Shown: in pieces, positions 33,368 to 54,053 of the stretch
Layout: the number at the start of each line of letters is the position of its first letter
Numbering within the stretch: the stretch's first letter is position 1
From: Hyperoplus lanceolatus
Lineage: Eukaryota > Chordata > Actinopteri > Uranoscopiformes > Ammodytidae
Length of the DNA stretch: 64,000 bases
Reading direction: 5' to 3'
Assembly (NCBI GenBank): GCA_026929865.2
Contig: CM049416.1
Location: 12,973,501 to 13,037,500, forward strand
Made by a program: the position numbers and the translations under genes
The notes under the pieces: generated by a model
Told to the model about the DNA's origin: nothing
The model's input: only the letters and a program-made list of their open reading frames with translations
Database searches by the model: none

Positions 33368-34557
33368 GGAAATGCATAAATACAGTAACTATTCAAACGG
33401 TTTAATGAGTTCAAACCTTTTGTGCGTCCATCTTAACACATGTTGTGCAGCTAAGCATTGCTCAAACCCACAGAAGTATATTTAAATTCAAGTGGATTTT
33501 CTGAAGATGCCAATTATGTCAAGCTATATTTTAGGGGACATGTGTGCGAAATGATACACAAGATATTCAGAACAACACCATCCAATGAAATGGTGCAGTC
33601 ATAAAAAATGTAAGATTGAATGTTTCACTGCCTTAAAAATGTTAAAGAAGTGCCAATGTGCTATATGTTACACCGTTATGTACATTTAAAACTAAGGAGG
33701 AAATCAAGATGAAAAAAATAAAAATAAATTGCCCAGCACTATGGCACTGCATCACAATTTCTATTCAGGAGGGGACCCTCATAATTTAATGGATGTATGT
33801 GCACAGTACATTACAATGCTGTTTTCCCACTAATCTGCTGAAGGAGGAAAAATGATCTTGAATCTTGAAAATGTAAGAGTCTAACTTTGAAACTAAGAGC
33901 CTTCAGTAGCCTACACCAAAACATTTGGAATTTGTTTCCTCTTTAAACTTGTCAAACCCATAAAGATAACCCAAAGAGACATTAGCATAAAAAAAGCTTT
34001 GAGCGAAAGCAATTGTTTATGATACAGTAAATGTAACCTAGCACAAGTGGTGGACCAGTATTGAAGAAAAAATAAGGCAGTATTGGCATCAAAATATACT
34101 TGAAGTACCAAAAGCAAAAGGCATCAAACTGACTATGTCAAAATAATGTAGGCCTATACTATGGGATCATAATTGTTGTTTCATTCATGTGTAGCCTCCT
34201 AGCTGTTGCAGCTGGTGACTGTTGAGCTCATATTAATAAGCTAGTCTAATTTTTTGTATACTATTATTTTTATATACTAATTTTGTCCTGGGGATCAATA
34301 GATTAAGGCTATCTAGACATTGAATATTACATCTATAATCGGCATATCTTATATTTTGTATCAATCTGAATCTGCAAAGTTGGCGTATAAGGAACCAAAG
34401 TTATCAAATAAATTAAGTGGAGTGGAAAAAAAAGTAGAAGAAGAAATTGCCTCAAAACATGAAACACTTGTAGGGGAATGTGCTCTGTGTTTATGAATGA
34501 ACACAGTGTGACCCTGAACACACGTGTAACCCTCCTAATGCCTCCAACTCCCCTAGT
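33368..34557. other. Intergenic upstream of rassf8
   Basis: AT-rich DNA with no gene, terminal repeats or long microsatellites recognised, ending at the rassf8 promoter. Confidence 0.6.
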
Positions 34558-34571
34558 CCAATGTGACGTCA
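34558..34571 (+). promoter_or_regulatory. rassf8: CCAAT box and perfect CRE at rassf8 promoter
   Basis: CCAAT (34558-34562) and the palindromic CRE TGACGTCA (34564-34571) sit one base apart at the upstream edge of a GC-rich island. This arrangement is typical of NF-Y/CREB-ATF promoters. Binding is inferred only. Confidence 0.6.
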
Positions 34572-35041
34572 GAGCCGTGCGGAGCGGCGGGGTCCATACC
34601 ATCCACTTGCGTCGCCAGTGCAATGCAGTGCAGCTTTAACCGGTCCGTCATGCCTTGCGGTGTCCCAGTTTAGTTGGCGATGTAATTGACAACAAGCCCC
34701 GTGCCCCCCCCCCCCCTCTCTCTCACTGGAGCAGGCGGAGAGCAGAGCGGGGCAGTGCGGCAGATGTTGAAAAGCCAGCCCCCCCAACCATGTCTGTCGG
34801 ATGTCCAATAACCTGAGAGGACGCGTGTTTACATCCACACGGGGCACACACTCAGAGGCGGAGGGACGCGCTCGCACCGTTAAGAACTGTTGTGGGCGCG
34901 GAGCAGCACGGAATACACAGGAACCCCTAATCACATGCAGCGGAAAGTGCTTGATTTGATTGCGGAGGGAAATACTGACGCTTCAGCAAAACGGGAGAGT
35001 TACAAATGCTCTGACACACGGTGATCCGCTACTGGGAACAG
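34572..35041 (+). other. rassf8: rassf8 CpG-rich region with probable non-coding exon 1
   Basis: GC-rich sequence with many CpGs, ending in a good donor, gggaacag|gtatgt (exon end 35041). Human RASSF8 has non-coding 5' exons, and the coding start exon here (42052 on) has its own acceptor, so an upstream exon is required. The transcription start is not fixed. The minus-strand frame at 34569-34934 is a by-product of GC content. Confidence 0.6.
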
Positions 35042-35508
35042 GTATGTGTGTAGCCTATGTACCATGTAGATGTTGGGGTTTCCTGCAGTCAATGGCATGA
35101 TGACTCTTTACTGTAGCGTGAATGCGTCAGTGATGAAGGCAACATTTTCGAAAGCTGCTGCCTATAGGCAGTAGGCTAAGACAAGGTTGCAATCTCTTTA
35201 AAAATGTCTCGTTTGTATCAGTTCATATTTTTGAGGCAGAAAAACAACACTGAAGAGATAAAGTACACTGGTCTGCTCCAGTTGCGTAACTTTATATAGG
35301 CTATCATATTCACTTTTCTCCACCTTTAAAATAAATAATGTGGCTGACAATTTTATAACAGACTTTTATTTTTTTAATATTTCACACAAATAGGTTACAC
35401 ATACCCTTAAATGGAGTGATACTAGTGTTACTGGTGTTTTTTCCACATGGTGACATACCTGATCCATGAGCCAGCAGGAAGTGAGTAGCCTATGAGTGAC
35501 TGGTCAGT

Positions 35509-35639
<131 letters not shown>

Positions 35640-36477
35640 CTCTTAATAGAGTTGGGCTATAAGTGCTCAGTCAGCAGTTGCTTTAATCAGAGTTCCTTTA
35701 ACTGAGGCAATACGGCAACAGTGGAGAGTAGAAAGGTCCTTGGAGCCCACGTGCGATGGAAGCAAAGGGCAAGACTCATTTAGAAGGACATTGTGTTTGT
35801 AGTAATACTCAAATCACATGCTTCATGTGTGCATTAAAAGGTATTTTATTGTTTATATTAATTAATGAGATTTGTTGCTGACCATGCCTAATAGGCCTTC
35901 TTACCACCTTTATCTCTTTGACAATGTCTATTAGGGCTGATAATTAACACAATTTAACTACTATTTTTAAAATTCCGAAGATTCTGCCTCTTATTTTCTC
36001 TGCTATATATTTTCTTTGTCTATAAAATGTTTAAAAAATAATAGCCTACAGAAAAAGAAACAAAATGTGCTTGTGTTGTCTTACTAACCATGTCTAAAGC
36101 CAAAGATACAGTCAGTTCAGTATCCCAGAAGACAAAGAAAAGCAGCAAATCCTCACAACTAACTGTAGTAGCAGGAGGGAATGTCTAACGGTGAACCGAT
36201 CATCCATAAAGTAATTGACTCATTTTTTTGTTGATAAATTGTTTCAGATTTAATAGGATGGCTGTAAAAAAAAAAGAAAACAGTTATAAATGATGCTGTG
36301 TTTGCATCTAAATATAAACTTCCGTGCGGTGACTCAACATCCTGTGCGTTTGGGTCCCTGAGGATCTATTTACTCAACCCCTCGCCGGTGTCATGTCATT
36401 CCATGCAGTCAATATTTGCCTTCACATCAACGCTGTGCTCCCTTAAGCAGAACGCTTACATTATAATTACATTATAA

Positions 36478-36493
36478 CCCCCCCCCCCCCCCC
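36478..36493. repeat. C16 homopolymer
   Basis: Sixteen consecutive C, followed by a short AC run. Confidence 0.95.
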
Positions 36494-37494
36494 ACCTACA
36501 CACACACACGCCTACTTCACGGTCTGCTAAGCTCCGAATCTTACAGGGTTAAAGGCTTAATGTCTCCACCAAGATGATTAGTTCTAACTTTTCAGACTGC
36601 AAGGTGGCAGTTTGATCACCCAGCTTCAATGTGGTAATTGTTCCCGGCCGGTGTGTGGAAATACAAAACGTGTATAAAGATGATATTGTGTTTAGAACTT
36701 TCTTTTTATACGTCTTTAGCAGTTTTTAAAGAACTCATTTCCACATATGGTTGTGCAAATTGTGACATAGACTCAGATTTTTTTTTAAGTGACACTGTCT
36801 CAGGTTCTTGTATTAGTTTAGCCTACAAAATTGATAGCAGTGAAAAGAAACCGGGAAGAAAAAATGATACTGCTGCTGTGTAAAGGGAGGCTGTGTGCCA
36901 ACTCCAAATCACAGTCCTGAGCATGTTACGGTGAAGGCCTGCTGAGCCCTCAATATACTTTCTCAGGAGAAATGACTTAATCTGGGAACAAGGGTCAAAT
37001 CCTAATCAATTTAAGTTTCTTATGTGTAATACCTGCTGACGTTAGCATTTCTTGCAGCACAAACTGCTTGGATGGATTGGCAAGGAACTTTGATGTGGTT
37101 GTGTTTTAATATCAAGTGTGTGTAGTTTGCCTGAATCAGAGATACATTTCTCCTAAACAACATGATGAATCCAGTTAAAAAGATGAGTTTTGAACTGACC
37201 AACTCAGCAACATGCTCCCCTTTCTTTAAATCCTGAGTTTGAGAAGATACTGTATAGGCCTACAAACCTTCATGTTTCCCCGCAGCCCACAGATCGTGAG
37301 GAAAAACAAAGTGACAGGAAAACACGGGCTGCTTCTTAATTGTTACTGATTGTTTGGTCTACTTTCCCAGACCGTGCCCACTGCCCTCCAATCAATGCAG
37401 TCATCTGTGCAAAGCTCGGACAAAGCCAGAGCTGTGTCGCCATGGTGAGGGATTGTTAGCACCCAGTCATGCCGCTCGCTAGCCATGCGGGGTT

Positions 37495-37495
<1 letters not shown>

Positions 37496-37555
<60 letters not shown>

Positions 37556-37558
37556 CAC
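37496..37558. repeat. (AC)n microsatellite, one interruption
   Basis: AC tract 37496-37548, then GC, then a further short AC run to 37558. Confidence 0.97.
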
Positions 37559-39420
37559 TCTGCAGCATGCTCTTTTGTCTGTGCACCACTTGTTTAGGTG
37601 GACCCCCCTGCTGCTGCCTCCACCTCCTTGTTGCTTTTAAAATTGGCCTCTGATTGCATCACCACCTGTTTTTGAGCTGCTTTATACCGACACATATTCT
37701 CAATCACATTTTGAGGTTTTAGAATACTCTTTATTTAAATACACTTTGGTACTTAATGACATCTTACTTAACAGTTACTCAGATGAGATTTTCTTTTAAT
37801 TCCCTTTATTTTTTTTTACTTAATTTTAGTATAACATATTTCCTTGTATGAGATGTGTTTTTGTAGTAATCCTAAAAGTAGAGAAAATGATCACGCAAAT
37901 ACAAAGTACTTGTAAAGCAGCCTTAGTACCAAACAATGCACATAAGCACACCTCATTGCAAGTTAATTGTGTCTCAAAATAGCTGAAATATCACTGTGTT
38001 TCAGTTTATTTCAAATATATATCACTATGCTTCAATATATCCATTGTTAGTATGTCAGGATAAGCATACTTCAAGTACATTTAAAATAAGCTCATGAGCA
38101 AGTTTACGCAGTGTAATTGAAACACAATTTAGTATTTTTACAGTGCCATCAGTGAGATTAATGAGAACATTGTTCTGCTCTGACTGTTGTTGGCAGGCTG
38201 CTTGAAAAACAAGCCCTGTGCTCTCTCAGTCCATCGCTTAATTAAACTATTAAACTAACTCATTGATTAGGTTTGAACCCCTGACCCTGGCACTTAAGAA
38301 AAACAGGAAATTAACTCCTTGGTGGGTATTCTGCATATAATCCCAGACCTGTAGTTAATGTGACATCAAAAGCTTTTTTCATTTACATGTTGCAATCTTA
38401 ATATCTGTGTATCTTTTTCTTAATATTAAAAGGGGCGTTCAGTGTTTTTCTTGCACTGATCCGTCTTATGAAGGCAACAGATATAAGTAACACTGTATGT
38501 GACCACTCCCTAAATCTGCCTTCCTCTGGCATCCTGAGAATGAGACTTCAGGGGTGGCAGACTGAAGTCACTACTAAGTTTAGTTCAACGGTTCATAGCC
38601 CCAGACGGCACGGTATTCTCCATGTCTGGAGCCAAACGGCTGGGAAGCAATCTTCAGCAGAGTCACTCTCCAACTATTTCCTCATAATTAAAACTAACAT
38701 GATTAATACTGACTCTTAAAGCCTTGGGGGGGAAAACACTCTTCCTGTGTCTCTGCATTATCTCTTCTTGTTTTAATTATTGTAGGTTTTTTCAGCTATT
38801 TTTGCTCATTCTGCTTCAACTCCCTGCAGGGGTAACAAATTGTGGAAGCTTTGGTAAAAGCAAAATTCTAATGTGCTAATGTTGCCATTGTAATGTGACC
38901 ACATGTAAAATGCAAAGCAATGTAGTTTGCTGATTATAGCGTGGTGTAAGATCACATTCTCTTAAATGGACCTTCAGTCAACAGTTTGCTCATATTCATT
39001 TAAGTTTTTTCATAGAGAAAGGCCAGTAAATCCTAGAATCCCCTTTTGAAGGCCAAACAGACGCTATATGTTATTCCACCTGAATCCACCTGTAGTGACT
39101 TAGTCTGTTAGATGGTGCTGTAGGAGGCGCAATCAAAGGTGAACTATCCTGTCCTTGGATTCTCTATGAATGGTTCACTATGTGAAGGATTTAGCATGCA
39201 TCTGGAATGTGGAGCATTCAAGGGTCTGTGTTTGGGAGACTGTGACTAATGAAAAGTCAAATTCCAACAGCAGCACCTTTCCCACAGTTTTCTGAGGTGA
39301 CCCACTAAATATGGAAAATGTACATCTGAAATGAAGCTTTAACCAAAATAGAAACACTAATTTGTGTACACTCGGCCGCCATGTAGCTTGGCATGATTTA
39401 TTTATTTGCGCTCTGGCAGT

Positions 39421-39435
39421 GGGGGGGGGGGGGGG
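39421..39435. repeat. G15 homopolymer
   Basis: Fifteen consecutive G on the plus strand, long enough for intramolecular quadruplex-like structure. Confidence 0.95.
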
Positions 39436-40379
39436 TTCAAAGTAGCTGTAATTTAGATCAAAGACAAAAACCAAAGAGAAAGTGGGAAATGCTCCGGTGA
39501 AGCGAGCCTGGTGGTGATTCTTGTGTTGGAAGTTATTAGCAGGGTGAAGAAAATCGAAGCTCGTTTTCCGAGAGGAAATGTTGTTAGAGCTATGTGTGTG
39601 CAAAGAATTCCATTAGTCGGGACATTGATGAGACTGGAGCCAGTGTGCCGTTACCGTCCTGGGTCACAGCTTTTATATCCTGTGTGCTTCAGTTCGTAAG
39701 GTACAAGATTGTACTAAGCAGTTATTAAAACGCTGTATAGTCATCATCAAGGATCAAATCTACCTATACCCACCACCGCTCAGTTTGACCAAAGAACACC
39801 TGAGCATCTGCTTCTGCACAGCTGCCTGCTCCTATCCTGCTGGTGAGCGCCTACACCTACTCTAGCATATGTTTTGTGGTTTGTGTCGGAGCGCCAGTGC
39901 GAGCATGTGAGTCGAGGAGTGAAATGAAAAGAACGTTCAGCAAAATGACCACACTAGACATATGTTGGTGAGATCAGTTTTGACCTCCATGTTTTCTATA
40001 TATGATGATGCCTATCATGTTTGATATTTCAGAGAGCCTAAGTCTGTCTGCAATGTGAGCCACAAATAATTTCAATCATCTATTATAGCCTAAATCATTT
40101 TTGTAGCTTTGTCGTAAAGGTGTCTTGTTGTCCTGAAAGGTCTCTATGCAGTCAATATGTGGCACCCTGCCCTGACAGACTCCTGTTTTGTGTAAAAGAA
40201 AACATCTTTACTATTTTTATAAACATTTTACAAAATGCTTCAGTTCTAGTCACGGAGGTACAGCCTCTCATAGATTAATGCCTAACTATGAGAATCCTTA
40301 TATTATGAATTGTTCTGATGATGGGTCTATGATAATTGTTACCGCAGAGGAGTGAATGACTTCAGTACCACTTCTCACA

Positions 40380-40501
<122 letters not shown>

Positions 40502-42122
40502 TCAGATTTTACAAGCTTGTGTCAACTGGCTCTTCCTCGGCTCCCGGATGAAACCACAGTGTGATTTCAGTATCATTCACCGAATTAACATTGTATTACA
40601 ACATTTGAACCGTAGCTGTGAAAAGTGAAAGGCGTCAGCACCTCTGTTGAGATACTGTTTGTTATGAAACTGTGCCACAGACAGACCATTTGTTCGGCTG
40701 ACAGCAAATCTTTGCTGTTTCAATTTGAGGCATAAATGTAACTTGCAGTTTGGTCAGAAACCACAATTTACTTAAGGTTTTGCCTTTAGCAATACATTTA
40801 ATGCTCTTATTTACCATTTAGAGGTAAATTTTGTGCTGATTTGGGTTAAATTCTGCCATAGTTAGGTGCTGTGTTGCACCTCCTTTTCCTCTCAGAATTT
40901 CTTGTGGCAAGCCCAAACTCTTACTCTTCTTTTCATTCACCATTTTGCTCTGTTGATCCATCTGCTCCTACTGTGTTGCCGTTTTCCCTTTCCTTTTCCG
41001 TATCATTGAGCTGTATTCATGGACGTAGCCTCATTTACCGGGCTGTAATCCTGCTGCAGTATCTGTCTACAGTTACAAATCATCCCGCTTCCCACTCCCA
41101 CCAAAGACAGGCCTCTGCCCTCAACCAGATGCCTCCGGTGCAGAGAAGTGTGCAGTGTAAGTGTAATGCAGTCTCAGTAGGTAAAAAGGCCCTGAAGGGG
41201 ACCGGTAGTTAAATTGAAGGAGGATTGCGAGTCCCATTCCAGCTGTGATGAAGATGGAAGGCGCCTAAGTAGTTAGACTGGGGCCCTGAAGCGATAAGGA
41301 AGTCAAGGATCAGAGCTGAGTCGATGGCCCAGTAAAAGGATGGCTGCTGCCCAGTAGGGTTGCAAAAGTCTTGAGCATTAGGCGCCAGCTCCTTCACTGC
41401 TCTGTTGCTCTGGGTCCGCTGTCGTGGCCTTGCCAGGTTCCTAATGACGTGCCTCGCTTGCTGAGGTGCTTGTGTCAGCACTTTGAAATGGCTTTCGTTC
41501 TGCGTGCTTGCGACCGGCTGTAGGCTTCGCTGCATTGACACACACCAGCAAATGAAAAAAATATATTGGATTACGGCCTGTTAGACGGTCACAATCACCG
41601 CACCGCAAGTGTGTTCTTGCAGCAATTTATCAGCAGCATTACAGGAAACTACTCGAAAAGAACAAGTGCTGTGCGAGTTGCTGCAAGTGGTCCATTTGCA
41701 GAAACATGGTGTCACTTTGCACAATCATGGTTTACAAGTGTGTTGTCTAGTGGTTGTCATTCTGGGAAGCGTAGGAAATAAATGAAATTTGAGGTTAAGG
41801 AAATGGATGGGAATATGGAGTTTTAATGGAATCACTTTCTGGCATGCTGTTGATGCACTATTGTGTTCACAAGCTACAGTAGTCACTTACTTTGTCTGTT
41901 GTTTGGAACTAGTCAGGTACAGTGGAGGCTGGATGCAGTGAAAGTGAACCCTAACAGTAAATTCATTGTCCATTAAACCAACACTATGAGCTTAAAGCCA
42001 AAATGTAACACATTGCATTTCACTAAACATTGCTTTCTTCTTTCCTTTAAGGATGGACAGTAAAACGTTATTAGCAGCACCCTTCTGTGGTGTGGAGGCA
42101 TGAGGGCCTCTGGATGAAGGCC

Positions 42123-48802
<6,680 letters not shown>

Positions 48803-49162
48803 CCCCAGGATGAGGCATTGTATTGGGCGGCGGAGTGGCCTAAATGTTACCAGGATGTGTTGAAATTCTCTTGAAGAAAGGCACTGAAAACTAAATCAGC
48901 TCAAAGGAACAACCCAAGTGTGGAATGTGTCAGCTAAAAAGAATAGTGGGCTATCACAACAACAAAAAAACACTCATCTGCTTTGCATCTTTCGTGCATC
49001 GCCTCCTCCAGGGCCAGCGGAAGCCAGGCGGAAGCCAAATTCAGACAATTGATTAATACTAAAGAATATACCATTACCATGCATTGCTTCTAATTGTATT
49101 ATTGGGTGGGCAGGATAGCCTGCCTCCAAGTTACCCACCCGCTTATAGTGGTCACAGGTCAG
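48803..49162 (+). other. rassf8: rassf8 3' UTR, proximal part
   Basis: The UTR begins at 48803. I found no AATAAA until 52109-52114 and 52653-52658, so it may be several kb long, as in mammals, or use a variant signal. Confidence 0.45.
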
Positions 49163-50056
49163 CAGAGCCGGCCCGAGGCATAAGCGAAATGAGCAGTTGC
49201 TTAGGGTCCCGACTGCCAGAGGGCCCCCCCCCTCCCCCCAATTTTTATATTTTTTTAATTTTTTAATTTTTAGTTTGTGTGTTTGATATCAACATCATAT
49301 TATATAAATGTAAATTATCATACAAGCGTAGATATTTAATAGCTTAATAATTGAATCAGTTCATCTGGGAGGTAATCCGAGGTTAACTGATCACGTCACG
49401 TTCAAGTCCATGGCATGCACAGTGTGTATTGAGTTTATTTAAAACTATTTGGAAATGGGGCTGCCCTCTGTTGCCCATGCACTGTGTATAGTCTGTAGCG
49501 TATTTCAGCCTCGTCTGTGGAAAAAAAGATAACTGGACAACTGAGTTCTTCTGCTTCGTTCCTCTCACTGCATTTAAATGAATTCATTATATTACAGAAA
49601 CATATGTTCCGTAAAAGAAAAATAGCTCCAAGCCCAACCCAGAGGACCCTGCCTAATATTTTATTTCAAATTTATATTTCTATGGAAAATCCATGTGTCT
49701 TTCTTCAATAGCTTCTTATTCATCTGACCCAGTGTCTCCAAATTATTTGTTCACACAAAATTCCTCAGATTTAGCCTCTTAATTTTCCTCTCAAAGTGCA
49801 CCAGATTCATGCATTTCACTTTAAAAAGGTAAAAAAAAAAATTCCCGTGGGGGGCATACCCCCGGACCCCCCTAGCAGGGTTGTGACCTTGACTGGCTAC
49901 TACTTTCACCCTGCTGGACATCGGAGGCAATAGTGGAAAGACTATATACAGTATCTATATAGTGTGTATAGTATATAGCTCTGGACTAACACCAGAGTGT
50001 GCCCACCTAAAATTTCTACAGGCCCACCCTAATCTAACTTTCTAGAACCGGGCCTG
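49163..50056. mobile_element. hAT-like element remnant (about 894 bp)
   Basis: The left end CAGAGCCGGCCCGAGGCATA and a right end tctagaaccgggcctg (complement CAGGCCCGGTTCTAGA) are imperfect inverted repeats. The interior has gggggcatacccccggaccc. Ends of this style are known to me from vertebrate hAT elements. No 8-bp target duplication was found and there is no transposase frame. Confidence 0.6.
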
Positions 50057-53000
50057 GCCTCCTCTACCATTTTTCTAGGACTGAGATTCAAACTGATGTC
50101 AACATGCATTTTGCAAGCTAACATTTCAATCTTATGCGTTCTCCGATGGGTGAGTCCCTCTCTTAAACCACTCCGTCTACGAGAGATTTTGTTTTCTCAG
50201 AATTGAAAAAAAGAAAAGAAAAAAAAAGTACCAGCCAGCAGTTGTGTTGACTGAGAAAGCTTCAGCAAAACAGTGCTGAAAAAAAAACTTTTTATTTGTG
50301 TTGTGAATCATCACGTCAGGATGCAAAGCTTGGACACACGTCAGCATCATCCGTTTGCACGAGCATGCACAAGCACCACACCTGTGCTATAACCGTAGCC
50401 ATATCTGATTGCCTTACCCTGGTGTTGTAAAACCAGGGGTCGATAAAAGTCTGATATAAAAAAACAGAAGTCAAGGTAGCAACTGAACTATGCGCCATTA
50501 TATATACGATACCTAGTCGTGTTAACTGATGTCAGTTTCACTCTACATCGGCTCAGTCCTTGTATTTCACATGAGCTTGAATTCTCCGTGTTGATTTTTA
50601 AACCAGAATGACATGTTTCTTTATATTTTCTGTGTTTGACGAAAATGTTAAATCTTAAAGGATCTTACAAGTACATGCGAAAACATATTATTTGGTGAAA
50701 TATTTTGTCTCTCTGTTCAGTTTTATTGTTTGCGGAAGGCTGTGTAGATCCAGCCTTAAAAATGTAATTGCCAACAATGATAATGATACTCTTTCTGACC
50801 ACCAGGTGGCAACAAAACATAGGCCTATATTATTCAGACAGGGTGAAAGTTAACTGTGTGAAAGTTACTCCCGAGGCCTGACATTATCTGTCTTTATGGG
50901 TCAAATATAACCTCAACCTCAGCTTTCTGTGTAAAATCTGAGGGGCCAAGAATATGACATGTTTCACTGTGTTGATTAAGCCGGGACACACACACATACA
51001 CACACACATTTATGTAAAAAGTATAACACCCACATAGTATGTTCTTTTGTCTGACTTCCATCTGATTTCTAACCTTTTTCCTGAACTAAAGATGTCTCAT
51101 ATGAACCAAAGCTATGTGTGAAAAACATTGATAGTTAGATGAATGTACCTTTATTGTACGTATGCAACTTGAGCTTGTGACTTGTGTCAGTTGACAGGGA
51201 ATCTCTGACGCCTTCCTTTCTCTACAGGCTAAAACATTCAAAAACATCTGAAACTCTAAAAAAAAAAAAAAAAAAAGCTTGGTTGTTGTTACTCATATTC
51301 AACCATTTCTAGAACTGAAGGCAAATATATGGGCTCAAATAAGGGTCGATAAAGTTGAGAACTTCAAATAATTTAAAGGTTTGGCTGTATGTCAAAGCCA
51401 GACTGAGTGTTCTGTACAAATACAAGGGACTACCTGAGTAATTCCATACTTTGAAGACAATTTGAGGTAGATATAGTACTTTTCAATCCACTATATGATT
51501 ATTTTGTGTTATACATCAAACGTCCTAGTGCTATATTAGGATTTTACAATTAGCCGCATTTTTACCAGTTGCAAAATTTAAGTGAAGCATATACATTAAT
51601 TGCATCAGTACACTACTTATATTACGAAAACTTTAAGCATATTTGTATTTTTGTATTTGCTCAGGTCAACATTTGAAGGCATGGCTTTACTTTGTGTTTA
51701 AGCTCTCAGGTATTGCTACTTTTCCTCCATCATCGAAAAAATTTAGTAAAATTTTCTGCATTTACAAATCTTTTCTACCCATTCACAAACATGATTATTT
51801 AAAGCACGTTTTTTTTTTTTTTTTTATCCACAGATATACAAAGCTTGATATGCAACCTCAGCTCTTTCTGAATTGTTCTTGATATCTTATTGACCCTCAT
51901 TTGAGCCCACAGGAAGAAGCTTGTGTTTGTTCAGTGAACATAACTAATACAAAGTGAATTCTTCCCTCAATTCAACTGTTTGCTGAGTGGAGGAATTCAG
52001 AGCATAACTTGGCAAACTATTCTTAGCAACTGTTCTGTGACATAAATTTACACCAGTATGCAGTGTTATCGTCATGGCAACAAGTAAAGCTGTGACTATT
52101 AATCGGTGAATAAAAGAAATCACAGCTCTATTTGAGTGAAAGTTTTGACTATTGGCATGCCTTATTGAAGGGGGAAAAAGTGAGTAATGTCTACATATCA
52201 CATCAGTCTATGGACTATTTGCATATTTCCAACTTCAATCTGCTTTACGGAGCGCTTGAAAGGTTAGATTGTAATGCTGCGGCTCAATAGGCAGCTCTGT
52301 GTGCATGCACTAATGTGTGACTGGTTTATTTGGACTCCTAATTAGTGGCTACCGAGGATGCAACAATTCATCTGTGATTCAATTTATTTTTGGTTTGTTG
52401 TGTCCCTTTTTTTGCCGTGCAGACAATTACACAGATGGGGATGTGTGCTCTGATGTAAAGCAGACATACAGTTCCAGTGTATTTTACCAGAAAAATAGCA
52501 AAACTTGCACATTATTTGCTTGCATTTTTTTTCCATTTAACTCTGGCATAGAAAACTTTTATGGATGTAAAAGAGACCCAGGTTGAAATGAAACTTTTTC
52601 CCTGCTTCATGCTTTGAGACATTGCCAATAACTGGTATCAATGGTGCTTTCAAATAAAAGTGCATATGTACAAGTGAGATGATGGAGCCATCATGGAAAC
52701 AGCCATCAAGTGGTGTTGAAAGCTATTTTAGAAATGCTGCGGCTCAGGGATATTTCAAGACACAGAATTACCCAGACAAGAATGGGCACAAAGTGATTAC
52801 GGATAAATGCTTTTCATGATGTCTCAAGCCATTTGACAAGTTGAATCATATATTTGCTCCCGTTGGGGACTTGAGCAGCTGCTTGAAAGGTTTGTCATGT
52901 AGCCCCTAGACACAACAGGAGAACAAATGTAGGCTAACTGAAGTAATGATTCTGTTCTGAGAGTGATGTATGATTTTAAAATGTAAACGTTGGCTGATGA

Positions 53001-53794
53001 TTCATGGGTTTGCAGTGTAATCCTGTTAAACTGAAGCCCCCCTTAAATAGTTTACATCCTGCTGGTTAGATTAACTCTGCTTGGCTAACATCACTGACTT
53101 GCATTAACATTAACAATCAGACAAGACAATTTGTTTATTTAAAATGTTGTTATGATTTTGCATTGACTTACACATTACACTTACAATTATTTTTTTTAGC
53201 TTTCATAATTTAACACATTTTCTTTGTTGAGTTGTCATTCAGCCACTATGTATGAAAGAAGTGAAAATCAAACTGATTAACAATGTAAAATATATAAATA
53301 AGTGAAAATAAATGAATACAATATATTTAAAAAAACATATACCAGAAATGAATAAACTGCTATACAATGCTAAATTCTGCGTTTTTGTGTGGCATTTGTG
53401 ATTTGCATACGAGATTGAGGTCTAGCTTATACTAGGCGAATATACAGTAGCTTGATGAACGTCAACCGGTGCAAAAAAAAGTGAAGTTGGGCCCCCTACT
53501 ACTGCAAACCCCAAACTTGTCAAGCTAAAATAAATTATGTTTAAAAATTCAAAATGAAATGTAAAGTAATAAATAAAATCTTAAAATATAAATAAATTTG
53601 CTTTAGTATTATGTTTTTGCAGATGGTAAAACCAACCAAACTATTTGTGAAGTATCACTCTTTCTACAAACCCCTTTACAAATTTAGACAATAGCTGCTC
53701 CTGGGGAACGGGCTTAGCGAACAGTCAGTTACCAAAAACCAATTGACATGCAGTAAACCTTTTGGGGCCTCAGGGCAGTTGCCCACTAAACTAT
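50057..53794. other. Downstream of rassf8: possible distal 3' UTR, otherwise unassigned
   Basis: AATAAA at 52109-52114 and 52653-52658 are possible distal poly(A) signals for rassf8. No coding region, terminal repeats or long microsatellite recognised. Confidence 0.45.
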
Positions 53795-54053
53795 GGTTGC
53801 ATTCCGAATCGCATACTCTTTCTTTTTTCTATTCTACATACTACATCCGACGATAAAAATAATCTAGTTAGGATGCAGTAGGCATACTATTGGGACATAC
53901 TTTTCTCTCTTATTTCATCATAACATTGCGCCTTGATCTTGCCTCTTGCTTTTATATCCGTCGCATCCCTGTTTGTTTTCATATGGAGGCTTCGTCGATG
54001 TTACGTCACTTCACGTGCGCACTGGATTGTGGGTCAGAATCGCCCAAATAGGA